DNA of 64,000 nt, from positions 129,184,157 through 129,248,156 of the forward strand of contig NC_047089.1 of NCBI RefSeq assembly GCF_902459505.1. Reading direction: 5' to 3'. A program made the translations under genes and the position numbers. This document shows, in pieces, positions 1-10,386 of this stretch (its first letter is position 1; each line of letters starts with the position of its first letter). The notes beneath the pieces are model-generated. The model ran no database searches and was not told the DNA's origin. It worked only from the letters and a program-made list of their open reading frames with translations. Source of the DNA: Geotrypetes seraphini. Taxonomy: Eukaryota; Chordata; Amphibia; Gymnophiona; Dermophiidae.

Positions 1-59
1 TTGTTTAGTTCAATGTCACCAATGAGAAGTAACACCTGAAGCAGTTCTCCGAGAAATAG

Positions 60-600
60 CAACAATAATTATTAGATATATCAAACAGAATAGTATAGGG
101 AGGGCCGGGGACTTGTGAAGGCTATGATGGTCCCCTTGAAAACCTCATTGTAGTGACATCACTACTGTATGGGTTTCTTGGTCTGAGCACTTCACAAACA
201 ATTTATAAAATAATCAACAATAATTCAAATAAAAGTATAGTTAGTGACCAAATAGGATCATATCATAAGACAAAGGTATCGAGACCTCGAGTATCATATT
301 AATTTTTTCCCATATTGATTTCCAAAAATTGAGCATCAACGGACAATAAAACAACAAATGATCCAGTGTCTCTATTTCAAGATGTCAGTGCCAGCATCTA
401 TTAGACTTTGAACTATCCAACTTTTGTAAATGAACTGGGGGTCCAAAAAATCCTATATAACAAAAAGAACCAAGTTTGTCTTGTAGATGCTAACGCTGTA
501 CATCTCATTCTCCAAGTCCAAATTAGTGGCCATTGTGTAGCAGAAATATGCTGCTTTATTTCTATACTCCAGGGGCCTGATTCTCCAAAGTGCGTCCCAA
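60..600 (-). mobile_element. L1-type LINE, ORF2 C-terminal part (L1-b, piece 5)
   Basis: On the minus strand this stretch reads as the cysteine-bearing C-terminal region of an L1-type ORF2. It is closely similar to the better preserved copy at 30850-32215, which reads CWHCNLEIGTLDHLLFYCP. Both share the phrase about a probe-like 'gatccagtgtc' block and the downstream tail. It is the last of five collinear minus-strand pieces of one L1 (8890-8031, 4310-3800, 2645-2400, 1330-850, 600-60). The reading frame is degenerate. That the five pieces belong to one insertion is inferred from order, strand and similar decay. Confidence 0.6.
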
Positions 601-614
601 TTTTAGGCAGCGGG

Positions 615-805
615 GCCACCACCATTCATTCCTATGGCAGGGGCGGGGTGTGGGCAGAAAGTGGGCGGGAGGGGACTTGGTGTGGGTGGGACATGGTTGG
701 GGTTAAGGCAAAAGTGGGCATGGTATGGGCGGGGCATGGGCAGGGTTTGGGTAAAAGTGAGTGGAGAGTGGGCATGGTGTGGGTGGGGAGTGGGCATGGC
801 TTAAC
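615..805 (+). repeat. G-rich minisatellite-like stretch
   Basis: Irregular repeats of a short unit resembling GTGGGCATGGTGTGGGCGG run through this stretch. It separates two pieces of the L1 on the minus strand, so it is probably part of an inserted element, but no terminal repeats were found. The ORFs here are low-complexity translations and not genes. Confidence 0.45.
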
Positions 806-849
806 CCGGAAGTGAATGCTGATTTGTCAATCCTTAACTTTGACAGCTG

Positions 850-1330
850 TCAATCATTTTGACAATGAGGTGTACCCATTATACTACTCACATTAATTAA
901 AGAAATAGGCCTGTAGTTTCAAACCAACATGGGATCTATGTTTGGCTTTGGCAAAACTATTATTAAAGCTTCTGCCATAGTACCTGATATCTGACCCTTC
1001 GTTAGTTGTGATTAATATAATTAAAAAAGATGAGGTAACAGTATAGTTTTAAAAGATTTGAAAAACTCCACTGTGAATCCATCACTACCTGGAGCAGACC
1101 CAGCTTTGAGAGATTTCAATGCTGACTGAAGTTCTATAACCAATATAGGCGCCTCCAGTTTTTCCTTTAAATGCTCTGGAATTTTTTGCCCAATAATTGA
1201 ATTTAAAAATTCTCTTCTTTCATCTTCTTTATTTGAATACAGCTTGGAAAAATATAATAATCCAAAAATTGTTTTAACAGATCTCCAATATGGGTATAGT
1301 GTTTTAACACATCTCCAATATGGGTATAGA
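850..1330 (-). mobile_element. L1-type LINE, start of ORF2 reverse transcriptase (L1-b, piece 4)
   Basis: The minus strand translates to fragments such as AGSAPGSDGFTVEFFKSF, followed by a stretch resembling the block that leads into NYRPIS of L1 reverse transcriptases. This is the fingers part of the RT. It is broken by frame changes and continues, after a gap, with the C-terminal piece at 600-60. On its right it is interrupted by an L2-like LINE whose (TAA)n tail starts at about 1342. Confidence 0.6.
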
Positions 1331-1340
1331 CTTTACATCT

Positions 1341-2215
1341 TTAATAATAATAATAATAATAACAGTTTATATACCGCAATACCGTGAAGTTCTATGTGGT
1401 TTACAAAAGATTAGAGAAAGTACAGAATAATTGGACTTAAGAGCGGAAAGAGTGAGTGAGTACGAGGGAGAAGAACATGTCAGTTGTCTAGGTATTTCAG
1501 GAACAGGTATGTTTTTAGACGCTTCCTAAATTCCTCATAAGTAGTGGGCGAGAGCAATTGCTCTAGGTTCTTACCCCATAATGCTGCCCGATGTGAGAGA
1601 AGGTGTTCATGGTGTTTTTTTAAATTGCAGCCTCTAACTGAAGGGGAAACAAAGTTTGAATGTGTGCTTCTCTTATGTTTGTTGGTGGAAAAGGAGAAAA
1701 GGTCCGTTATGTATTTGGGGGCTAGTCCATATAGTACTTTGAAGCAGAGGCAGGCGAATTTAAACTTTACGCGTGCTTCCATCGGCAACCAGTGCAACTG
1801 CCGGTAGTAGGGTATTACATGATTGAATTTCTTTAGCCCAAAGATAAGTCTGACCGCTGCGTTTTGCATTATTTGAAGATGTTGCATATTTTTGGGGGAG
1901 ATTGTTAAGTAGGCGATATTGCAATAGTCAAGTTGACTTAGTACGAGGGATTGCACTAGGATTCTGAATGCTGACATGTCGAAATATGATTTAACAGATC
2001 TAAGTTTCCAGAGAATGAAAAAAACCCTTTCTGATCAAGGAGTCCACCTGGTCCTTCATGGTTAGGTATTGATCTAGAGTTACACCCAATATCTTCATGG
2101 TGGACTGAATAGGTTAACTAAGTTCATTTATTCATAGTGGGGTTTTGGTGTGGAGAGGCAACAAAGAATTTAGTTTTTTCTGGGTTGAGTTTGAGCTTGA
2201 AATCTGTCATATGGA
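1341..2215 (-). mobile_element. L2-like LINE, 3' end with C-terminal ORF2 domain
   Basis: An open frame at 1977-1480 (165 aa, minus) shows the post-RT domain of L2/CR1-group LINEs: LSQLDYCN, LQIMQNAAVRLIFGL, YRQLHWLPMEARVKFK, GLAPKYI and a final FRKRLKTYLF. The 3' end on the minus strand carries a (TTA)n microsatellite tail at 1362-1342, the usual 3' signature of this group. The element is 5' truncated and inserted into an older L1. The same family occurs at 23256-23879 and 54391-58975. No RT catalytic core is present. Confidence 0.8.
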
Positions 2216-2400
2216 CGCAATCTTTATTCTTCTTTCTTTTGCTTTTCTGCTCTTTGGTACCCTGTCCCTCTTTATCTTCCTAGCTCCTTTCCTATAACCC
2301 TTCATTGTAGCTCCTTTTCAATCTAACCCTGTAAACCGTGCCGAGCTCTACGCTTGTGGAGATGGCGTGGTATACAAACCTAAGGTTTAGTTTAGTTTAG
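2216..2400 (+). mobile_element. LINE/SINE 3' tail with (TTTAG)n end
   Basis: The stretch ends in a 3' tail of the L2 type: a block beginning TGTAAACCGTGCCGAGCTC, then a repeated TTTAG tail at about 2386-2400. It lies between the L2-like LINE on its left and the L1 linker piece on its right. Only the tail is recognisable, so it may be a SINE or a truncated LINE. Confidence 0.45.
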
Positions 2401-2645
2401 CTTTAAGATAATTAGCCAATAATCTTCCCGCTTTATTCAAGTTTCCATAATACACAGCTTGCTGACAAAACAAATCTTTCCTAGCCAATTGTGAAGAAAT
2501 CTCATTATATTTAGCTTGCAGCAGGGCATTCAAAGTATCTTGTTCCCATTTCAAAGCCAATTGTGACTCTAAAATTCAAATAATTTGTTCCAAATTAGAA
2601 AATTCTGATCTGAGTAATTTCCTAATGTTAGTTTGAGTTGTGTTA
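2400..2645 (-). mobile_element. L1-type LINE, ORF2 linker between endonuclease and RT (L1-b, piece 3)
   Basis: The minus-strand translation contains NEISSQLARKDLFCQQAVYYGNLNKAGRLLA (shown here only as a landmark: QQAVYYGNLNKAGRLL). This is characteristic of the L1 ORF2 segment just before the RT fingers. It fits between the endonuclease piece at 4310-3800 and the RT piece at 1330-850. Broken and not expressed as a protein. Confidence 0.6.
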
Positions 2646-2647
2646 GA

Positions 2648-2870
2648 CCGCTTATCTAACAAAATCTAGGCGGTGTACAATAAAATATTTTTTTAAAAAT
2701 AATACAACTTGACATATGACATATATAATAAGACCTTTTACAAGAGACAAATTGGACAGAGGGGAAGAAGTACAATGTATATATAGGAAAGAGGGGGAAA
2801 AGGGGAAAGCACAAGGTGGGGGAAGATAAAATGTGCTACATATCATAGTTCTTCTAAATCTGCTCTAGAA
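2648..2870 (-). mobile_element. Possible LINE 3' tail
   Basis: Minus-strand sequence near 2690-2650 resembles the tail block with ACCGCCTAGATTTTG seen in L2-like LINE 3' ends. The rest is low-complexity and AG-rich. Weakly supported. Confidence 0.25.
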
Positions 2871-2918
2871 AGTTTACCAATGTTCACATATGATGCATTT
2901 GCTCCTCCACATGATTAA

Positions 2919-3061
2919 CCTCCCTTTTTACTAAGCAGCAGGTAGAGGTTTAGCCCAGAGTGCTAAATGCTCTAACGCTCATAGAATACCTATGAGCATC
3001 GGAGCATTTAGTGCCCCAGGTCACAGTAGAAATCTCTACCACAGCTTAGCAAAAGGAGGGC
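2919..3061. mobile_element. Harbinger-like MITE copy
   Basis: A small element has complementary ends CTCCCTTTTTACTAAGC and GCTTAGCAAAAGGAGGG, and an internal palindrome around GCTCATAGAATACCTATGAGC. It belongs with the copies at 4461-4629, 15777-15931, 29540-29713 and 39323-39492. No coding capacity. Confidence 0.6.
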
Positions 3062-3257
3062 CTAGATTTGCTCAGCTGTTACTTAAAGATCTATTTCTCT
3101 AGTTATTTTCTTTTAAACTTTTCATTTTACAATATAAGAAACATCGCTTTTTGTCCATTTATTTAAGTTCAGAACAAGACTATGAAGAGAAAGCTGTTCA
3201 AACACTTGCTGTGAACTCTCAATCATGAGCTTATTCTAAATCCTGGGGCAGAAAAGA

Positions 3258-3440
3258 GTAGAAACATAGAAACATAGAAGATGACGGCAGATAAAGGCCA
3301 TAGCCCATCATGTTTGCCCACTCTACTGACCCACCCCCAAGTCTACTATCCTAGGGATCCCACAACTGATGACAGGTTTCCTTAGCTTAACCCTCTAAGG
3401 GATCCTACATGGGCATCCCATTTGCTCTTAAATTCTTGCA
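3258..3440 (-). mobile_element. CR1-type LINE 3' end
   Basis: Read on the minus strand this ends with ATCTGCCGTCATCTTCTATG followed by repeated TTTCTATG. That is the same 3' terminus as the CR1-type LINE ending at 54311. It is a short 5'-truncated copy. Confidence 0.65.
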
Positions 3441-3799
3441 CGCTCAGCGAGAGGGAGAATTAGAAGGCCTTGAGCATGCGCAGATGCATGCCCAAGGCCC
3501 GGCAAAGGCAGGAAGTTTTCAAGTGGCACCGGCACGTCCTGTTTGCTGCGTGCCAGTGCCAGATGGGGGGTAAGTTTCACGTTGTTCTGGCAGGGGATGC
3601 CAGTTCATTTGGGGGGGGGGTGCCGGTTCGAGCGGGAGGAGAAGTGCCGCTGGCCTCGGGGGGGGGGGAGGGGGGGCTGAACGTATCAAGTGAGTTTCCA
3701 TTATTTCCTATGGGGAAACTTGCTTTGATATACGAGCATTTTGGTTTGCGAGCATGCTTCTGGAATGAATTATGCTCGTAAACCAAGGTACCACTGTAT
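3440..3799 (-). mobile_element. Tc1/mariner-type (Tigger-like) MITE, partial
   Basis: The right end reads, on the minus strand, TACAGTGGTACCTTGGTTTA followed by a block about 'GAGCATAATTC'. That resembles the terminal repeat of TA-inserting pogo/Tigger-like elements. The interior is G-rich with long G runs. No matching left terminal repeat was found, so the left boundary is approximate. Confidence 0.45.
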
Positions 3800-4310
3800 A
3801 AGATTATCCAGACCTAATGATTTTAATCGTCTACTCGGTTGTTTATCCATTATTGGATCCATAACAGCACTGAAGTCTCCAGCTACAATTAAATTAGTCT
3901 TAGCCATTATTTGTTGGAGTTTTTTTTTTTTTTTTTTAAAGAAATCTGCCTGATAGTGTTAGTTGTGTAAATATTACGAAGCGTCAGGGTATCTTTTCCT
4001 GAAGTCATATTGACATAGAGCCATCTACCCATTGGATCAGCCCAAAAGTTATCAAATTTAGCAGAGATGTTCTTATTAATCAGGATTGCCACACCTGCTT
4101 TTTTTCTTTATTGCTGGTGCGAAAAAACAATGCTTTATCCAACCCCCTTATAATTTAGCCACCTCGATTGCTGTTAGATGAGTCTCTTGAATGAAATAAA
4201 TGTCTGCTTTTTGCTTTTTCAAAAAATTAAGAATTGTTTTCCTTTTGATGGGATGATCAAGTCCATTGACATTTAAGGAATATATCTTTAAAGCCTTTTT
4301 ATTTAATTAC
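3800..4310 (-). mobile_element. L1-type LINE, ORF2 endonuclease (L1-b, piece 2)
   Basis: The minus strand reads KIYSLNVNGLDHPIKRKT, FLKKQKADIYFIQETHL and then GVAILINKNISAKFDNF. These are the N-terminal blocks of the L1 apurinic-type endonuclease: the asparagine in LNVNGL and the glutamate in QETHL are family catalytic positions. A further block lies near 3920-3800. The stretch of T residues at 3920-3938 falls inside it. The domain is decayed by frame changes. It stands between the ORF1 at 8890-8031 and the linker at 2645-2400. Confidence 0.7.
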
Positions 4311-4460
4311 AAAATCTTAAAGAATAAACCATTAATATCTTTTGACCAAATTTAAAAATAGACTTTCCACATACATCCAGGACCCTAAATTATAAATCCC
4401 CCTATTCCCACCCATACCCCATCCCTGTAAATCACACGAAAACCTGCATGTAAACATTTA

Positions 4461-4629
4461 GGGCTCCTTTTACAAAGCCGCGCTAGGGCCTTAACATGCG
4501 GAATAACATGCGCTAGCCGCTACCGCCTCCTTTTGAGCAGGCGGTAGATTTTCGGCTAGCACATGCTATAACGCGTGCTAATCCGGTGCATGCGCTAAAA
4601 CCGCTAGTGCGGCTTTGCAAAAGGAGCCC
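4461..4629. mobile_element. Harbinger-like MITE with TTA duplication
   Basis: The 169-bp element has complementary ends GGGCTCCTTTTACAAAGCCG and CGGCTTTGCAAAAGGAGCCC. It is flanked by TTA at 4458-4460 and TTA at 4630-4632, the three-base TWA duplication typical of PIF/Harbinger elements. The inner part is CpG-rich and itself partly palindromic. It lies in the L1 inter-ORF region. Confidence 0.75.
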
Positions 4630-4846
4630 TTAGACTAGGAAATCACCATCTCTCCCCAAGCACCCTAATTTATCCCAAATTAACACTCCATGCTCTGCTA
4701 AATATTAATAAAATCATGAATAAAATCACAATAGCTTATAATTACCATACAATATTAATTCATCTTAAGTAATTAATAAACAGTATGCATTACCAATTAT
4801 CACTGAATATTTCATTTGAATTACAAGAAAATAATACATTCTAGGA

Positions 4847-5038
4847 CAGGGGTGTCAAAGTCCTTCCTCGAGGGCCGCAATCCAGTCAGGTTTTCAGGAT
4901 TTCCCCAATGAATATGCATGAGATCTATTTGCATGCACTGCTTACATTGTATGCTAATAGATCTCATGCATATTCATTGGGGAAATCATGAAAACCTGAC
5001 TGGATTGCGGCCCTCGAGGAGGGACTTTAACACCTCTG
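4847..5038. mobile_element. Foldback hAT MITE (CAGGGGTGTCAAAG family)
   Basis: The 192-bp element is almost entirely one palindrome: it begins CAGGGGTGTCAAAGTC and ends with the near complement GACTTTAACACCTCTG. The arms contain AATCCAGTCAGGTTTTCAG and its complement. The flanks are TTCTAGGA (4839-4846) and GTCTAGGA (5039-5046), an 8-bp target duplication with one difference, fitting hAT. Copies at 60800-60989 (perfect duplication) and a partial one at about 46533-46669. Confidence 0.85.
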
Positions 5039-5046
5039 GTCTAGGA

Positions 5047-5888
5047 CATGGACATTTGTATGAAGTTAGCAAAATAAAAAATATAATAAATTCATTATGA
5101 ACCTTACTCTACTAGGAATGTCAAATTCATGACATTCTATTAACTACTATCAACCATGTTTCCAGAAATTATCTAATGATGAAATGAACAGTAATAAATC
5201 ATAATGAACACCTATAAACAATCTACTGTTAGATGCCATCAAATGGAAGCTATAATGAATAAAAGACACCATATAGAGGCTCTCTTAATTACATTACATT
5301 ACATTAATCATAGTTAAACTCATAAGTATACATCAAATTTAATAAAATGAAAATTCAAAATCCATAGAACCAATAAAATAAATAAAGAAATTCTAGAGTT
5401 GAAGTTAATTAATATTGTTCCTTATAATGAATTATACTCAAATCTCACTATACTCTAATTACCCAAAATGTAATCAAATTAATAGAGATCAATATTCCCT
5501 CAATGGAATAACAAGACCATTTAAAAAACATATAATTTACTATTATTGTCAGTTAATTATAAAACCATATATAAACTTTAAATAACAATAAACCAATAAG
5601 AAGGATAAACCAACCCTTATTAATCATGTAATAGTATTAATAATAATAACTGAATAAAATAAAAACAAAATCATTGAGTTCTAAGAACTATAGATCCCCT
5701 TAATAACAGACAACTCATAAAGGTAAGGTTGTGCCACAGGGCCCTGGCAATAAAAACTGCAGCTGGAGTTAGCAAGTTTTCATGTTAAAGTCATGCCATT
5801 AGCAATCCTCCAGTCGCTAATCAAAAAGCAAACCCGTCCACAGGATAGACCTCTAAAACAGTCACAACCACTAGGCATAAGTCACTTT
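5047..5888. other. AT-rich stretch with no recognised feature
   Basis: Very AT-rich sequence including a short (ACATT)n run near 5290. It may be leftover L1 inter-ORF sequence, because an L1 ORF1 lies to its right and an L1 endonuclease to its left on the same strand. I see no gene, RNA or terminal repeat in it. Confidence 0.4.
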
Positions 5889-7700
5889 TTTAACTAAAAT
5901 GGATAATTTATTTTAAAAAATTTTTTCCAAAAAATGACCTATAGATTTTCATTGGAAATTACCAATGCAATAAAATCAATAACATTAAGAAAAACATATT
6001 AAAAATATTTTATATTGGTGGGAAATACTATTCTATAGAGGAGATAAATACAAAAGCCTGACTAACAGTTGTAATGAACAAATCAAGATATTTCTCTGAA
6101 CATGTAATGAATAAAGAACTCAACTTGTAAGACCAATTTACAGAACAAGTTCTTCTCTGTCTTCCTGTATCACTTGTCTTATGGAATTCTGGTTCTGCTG
6201 TTTGATAAAACACTGCTTTTTACACTCCATAAGCTGTTCAAAGTCACGCTACATCTTAGCCTGCTTCATGTTTTGGCCATGGCTCTCACGCACCAATTTT
6301 TGTTTCTCTCACAATTTCTTCCCAGGATTTTCTTGTTCCACAATATTCCTTGTATATTGATCTTTAATAGCCTTTCTTCTTTCTTGTGGGTCAGGAGAAA
6401 CATAAACCTTCATCAGCTGCTTGCTGCAACAGGATTTCCACATTCTTTCACATGCTCACCCCCATCCATTAGATCACTAGACAGTCTTTGGAACTCCAGA
6501 AAAGCTTGAAAACCTTCCTCCTTACAAGGATCCAGCTTCTTGAAGACCCACGTCTACACCCCGGATGGATAGAATCCCAAAGACACCACCTAATATACCA
6601 AACGGAATCTCGCTAAAACTTGCATGCCACCACAAATATAACCTGAATTGCTACCACATTCTCTGACAACAAAGATGTACCCACCTGCAAAAAAAGCTAT
6701 TTCATTTCCTAGTATATCTACACCGGAAATGCTGCAATTTAAACCACCCTAGGTCCACTAAGTCTGTATTTGTAAGTCTGCATGTTATGTCTATACTGTA
6801 ATTGCTATAATCTAAACCCCTTGTCCATGTTGTAAATGCTGAAGAGTCTATGTCTCACTAAAGTTTGTCCTACCCATACTATTAATGTACTCCTGTAACC
6901 CATTCTGGGCTTCTTTGGGAGGACGGGCTAAATAAATGACTAAATAAATAAATATTGACTCTCTCCCTGTGCACATTCCTTTTGAAGCCCTCAGACTTCC
7001 TGTTCAAGTTTGAAACAATTGCTTTCCATACCTGCTGTACAGCTGTCATATTGGGCTTTCTTTTCATCATACTCCTGTGTTAATTCCTGGTACTTCTGTC
7101 GCAGGACCCTCAGCTCTTTGAGAACTGGAGCTAATGCTGACTTTCTCTCTGCTAGCAATGTGTGCAGTTTCTTTACCATTTCAGACATGTTGTTTAATGT
7201 TCAGCCCTTCATTTCATCCAGTTCACTCTTAAGGGCAGATATCCTTTTGAGTTCCTCCTGTGTGTCACTGTACCCAGAAATGCCTCTCTTCTGTTCAATT
7301 GTTTGCATTTGCTCTTGCACCACCTCATGACGCTGTTTTAAAGTTTTCTCTGTTCTCTGCAGAACCCCATGTTCTACTCAAGAGTTCTGCTATTTCCTGG
7401 TGCTTCTTTTTGAACACTGTGCTTTTGCCACGAAGCTTACTAACATAACGCTTAAACTCGTCCCTCTTTAGAACTTCAGTCCCATCAAATTCCTCTGTCT
7501 GACTTGCTTTTATTGCCATTTATTTTTCCAAATTTGTGATATCTTCCTTTGCTTCTAGCCTTTTCACTAACCTTTCAGGCTTTGCATCTGCTGCATGACA
7601 AATATCCTTCAGTTGCTTCTGCGATCTCTGCAACCTCTGCTCTGCATGAAACAAGCCAGGGAAGCTGAACACCACTGCAGCTCCTCGAGGCCAGGCAGGA
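5889..7700 (-). pseudogene. IFT81: Processed pseudogene of IFT81 (intraflagellar transport 81)
   Basis: IFT81 is a coiled-coil subunit of the IFT-B complex in cilia. On the minus strand this region shows, in order without introns: [15 protein letters not shown] (about 7647), [17 protein letters not shown] and [15 protein letters not shown] (7519-7325), [37 protein letters not shown] and LEQEV (7188-6991). After an inserted LINE piece (6452-6955) come [18 protein letters not shown] and RQVIQE with a stop at 6140-6138. An AATAAA-like signal and a short A run near 5900-5889 suggest a poly(A) end. Frames shift several times and there is an in-frame stop after MKQAKM. About 100 residues expected between the first two blocks are missing, as a deletion or from an alternative source transcript. 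The 5' end is truncated. Recognition is from memory of the human protein. Confidence 0.85.
6452..6955 (+). mobile_element. L2-like LINE 3' end inserted in the IFT81 pseudogene
   Basis: The plus strand shows a C-terminal ELQKSLKTFLLT-like block near 6490, a 3' untranslated stretch, the tail motif GGGCTTCTTTGGGAGGACGG and an (AAAT)n end at 6931-6955. It separates the KECAQGESQY-like block from the C-terminal part of the IFT81 pseudogene, so it landed after the pseudogene formed. Confidence 0.65.
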
Positions 7701-7989
7701 AATCTCCACAGTTTTCTCTTGCACTATCACAAACATCTTCTGTAAACTCTCCGGCGCCATTTTATCCAACGAATAACAGTTAAACAGTAAAGTTCCTCCC
7801 CTTCAATTTGAATCTCCTTCTCCATTGGCTCTCACCAAAATCAATACAAATTTACCCATAACAGTTTTGCCACAAATCAAAAGAGGAAACTAGGTTTAAA
7901 TATAATTAATAAGGAACTCCTTCATGTGCAGACTATATATCAGCCATTAAAAAAAAAAAAAATTCAAGTTGAAATAAAAATCCAAGTTG

Positions 7990-8890
7990 AAATAAAGATT
8001 GATAGCAGAATCTTCCTTTCATATCACCCTCTATGTCATCGAGTCTAAGTGCTGATTAATAAAGTCCTGTAACTTAGTTGGGTCCTCATAATGACTGGTT
8101 TTATTATTAAATGTTATTTTCATTACCGTCAGATATATCAGCCCATATTTTGCTCCCATTTGTTTCGGCTGAGGTCTGAGAAGCAGGAACTGCTTTCTTA
8201 AGCCAGCCGTGACTTTGGCAAAATCAGGCAGGAGATGGATTTTTGCTTCCTGCCACTTCAACGACCTCATTTGCTTAGCGGTAGACAAAATATCCAGAGC
8301 TTGTTTAAAATGCAGTACCCTGAATATCATGGGCCTGGGACCGTTTTGATTGTTGGAGGCTCTGGATGGAATTTGATGTGCTCTTTCTAATTACAGAGGA
8401 TATTTCAGGTTGAGGGAGAGCAACTTTGGCAATAAATCTTCAAGAAAAGATCAGCATCTGATCCCTCTATCCCCTCTGGGGACCCTAATATTCTAATGTT
8501 GTTCCTCCGACTTCTTTTGTTAGTCTCCTCCAATTCTTTAGTCAGGCAATCCACTGCTTTATGGTCAGTCTGAAACTTATTTAAACTGTCTTCCTAAACA
8601 GAAACCCGGTGTTCCAACTGTACAGTTTTATTATCACATATCTGTAACTTCTGGCCAAGATTTTGAACTTATTTTTATTGTCTTTAGTTCAGTTGTATTA
8701 ACCTGAATCATATCTCTTATAGTTTTCAGTTCAGATATAGCTTGTTCCAACAATTCTGATATATCCTTAGGTAATGGCACCTTTGAAGGAGTGGGTGGGT
8801 CTTGTTTAGCCCTTATAGCTGAGGCTCCTGCAGCAAATGCTGACTCCAGTTTAGACTGTCTTCCTGATGCCATATCAGCTGCAGAAGATT
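7990..8890 (-). mobile_element. L1-type LINE ORF1 (L1-b, piece 1)
   Basis: The minus strand carries most of an L1 ORF1 protein, the RNA-binding chaperone of L1 particles. It starts MASGRQSKLESAFAAGASAI at about 8871. A coiled-coil stretch follows (ELLEQAISELKTIRDMIQVN). Next come the RRM motif NNIRILGSPEGIEGSD near 8490 and the C-terminal domain in the frame at 8330-8031, with AKIHLLPDFAKVT, RKQFLLLRPQPKQMGAKYGL and KLQDFINQHL. The frame is interrupted by several stops and shifts, so it is a relic. It leads the collinear L1 series that ends at 60. Confidence 0.8.
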
Positions 8891-8989
8891 TCACAAATCA
8901 GATTATTCCCTTTGGGAGTGTGAATTTGACCTCTTATGTTATCAAATTAGCTGAATTGTGCTGATGAAGGAGGAGCAGTAAAATCACCC

Positions 8990-9251
8990 AGCCACCTTGT
9001 GTTGCAGCCAAGTTCCGGCCTTCTGCACCTTCATTAATACCCAAGATACGTATATTATTTATTCTGAATCTATTGTTTTGATCCTCCAGATCCTTTTTAA
9101 GTATGTCTAGTTCTTTGATTTTCCTTTGAATTGAGGTGATGCTTTCAGAGTTTACCTTTCATTGTATTTCCATGCTGATGAAGCGGGATTGTACTTCAGA
9201 AAATTGAGCTTTTAAATCGGTAATATCTTCTCTCAGAGCTGAGAGGGAACT
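8990..9251 (-). mobile_element. L1-type LINE ORF1, middle part (L1-a)
   Basis: The minus-strand frame reads SSLSALREDITDLKAQFSEV, a coiled-coil, then KDLEDQNNRFRINNIRILGI and NEGAEGRN, the L1 ORF1 RRM signature. It continues the ORF1 N-terminus found at 9372-9416 and 11497-11740. Its downstream (left) side abuts the 5' region of L1-b at about 8990, which suggests that L1-b inserted into or replaced the rest of L1-a. Confidence 0.65.
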
Positions 9252-9372
9252 ATAATTATTACATCACATTAGTGATTTTTATTCCGCCATTACCTTGCAG
9301 TTCAAGGCGGATTACAAAAGAGGATTTTTGGACATGTCCAGAGGTGTTACAGAGTAGAGCGGGTTGCTTCAG
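9252..9372 (-). mobile_element. L2-like LINE 3' tail fragment
   Basis: On the minus strand the block reads TAATCCGCCTTGAACTGCAA followed by GGTAATGGCGGAATAAAAAT, a 3' tail resembling those of L2-like LINEs and their SINEs. It interrupts the L1-a ORF1 frame between LLIKGILQDIISVL and SSLSALRED. A similar tail lies at 10808-10930. Confidence 0.4.
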
Positions 9373-9627
9373 AGGACTGAAATTATATCTTGCAAGATGC
9401 CCTTAATCAAAAGGATTAGAGAATGACACGGTGGCGGTTTACCCGCGGCCACCGCATTTTAGCCGCGGGTCACCGCCGAAAACGGGGAAGAAAACTAGCA
9501 GTCGCTGCGGCGACGGGGACAAGGCCATTCACCGCCCGCGGGGCGGTGAATGGGTCTTGTCCCCGCAGTGAGGCATGAAGGATCGCGCGGTCCCCGCAGC
9601 TTACACCCGCCTGCCCAATCGATCCTA

Positions 9628-9890
9628 GTGATTAGCCAGCTCTCTCCCTTCTCCTCACCTTAGTTTGTAGATTTTCTTTTTCGGCGACCCACACGCTATC
9701 AGAGAGCCACGCACCCGCCGCTGCTCAGTTTCGATCTTCTGCTCTGACGCAACCGGAAACAGGAAGTTGCAGCAGAACAGAAGATTGAACACTGAGCAGC
9801 CGCGTGTGTGCGGCTCTTTGGGAAAGCGTGCAGGTCGCTGAAAAAGAAAGCCTGCAAATTAAGGTGAGGAGAAGGGAGAGAGCTGGCTAA
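9628..9890. repeat. Large inverted repeat (foldback 1) in the 9417-11496 hAT element
   Basis: The left arm (about 9628-9752) holds GCCAGCTCTCTCCCTTCTCC and CGGCGACCC. The right arm (about 9767-9890) holds GGAGAAGGGAGAGAGCTGGC and GGTCGCTG in reverse order. The apex at 9749-9770 is GCAAC-CGGAAACAGGAAG-TTGC. The arms can pair over roughly 110 bases with mismatches. Confidence 0.85.
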
Positions 9891-9896
9891 GCACCT

Positions 9897-10386
9897 GAGC
9901 ACCCCCAATATTTTGGGGACCACATGTGACATGTTATCATCGTCCCTGCAGCTTTAGGGAGCTCCCCGAAGGCCGGCATGTTCCCTTCTCTCCACCATCA
10001 TCCGCCTTCGCCCTGGCCTCCCAGTCTCACTTTAAAAACTAATTACAGCCTGCAAAGGATCGCCGGTGCTGTTGCAATTCTAGCAGGGTGCCGTCGGCCT
10101 CCGCCGCATGTTCCCTCTACTGCAATCCCACCCCTCCTCTGACATGACATCCTCTTTTGGTCTGGGATGGACTGCGGGTGAGGCGGACAACAGCCTACTA
10201 GAATCGCAACAGCACCGGTGATCCTCTGCAGGCCGTAATTAGTTTTTAAAGTGAGACCGGGAGGCCAGGGGGGAGCCGGATGGTGGTGGAGAGAAGGGAA
10301 CATGCCGGCCTTCGGGGAGCTCCCTAAAGCTGCAGGGACGATGATAACATGTCACATGTGGTCCCCAAAATATTGGGGGTGCTCAG
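9897..10386. repeat. Large inverted repeat (foldback 2) in the same hAT element
   Basis: The left arm (9897-10092) begins GAGCACCCCCAATATTTTGG. The right arm (10199-10386) ends CCAAAATATTGGGGGTGCTC. Both also carry AGGCCGGCATGTTCCC or its complement. The roughly 190-base arms are separated by about 105 bases. ORFs drawn across it are not genes. Confidence 0.9.

Noticed and set aside
408-815. Open frames over 615-805 encoding Gly/Trp/Val-rich peptides
   Set aside because: They translate a G-rich repeat, have counterparts on the other strand, and show no domain.
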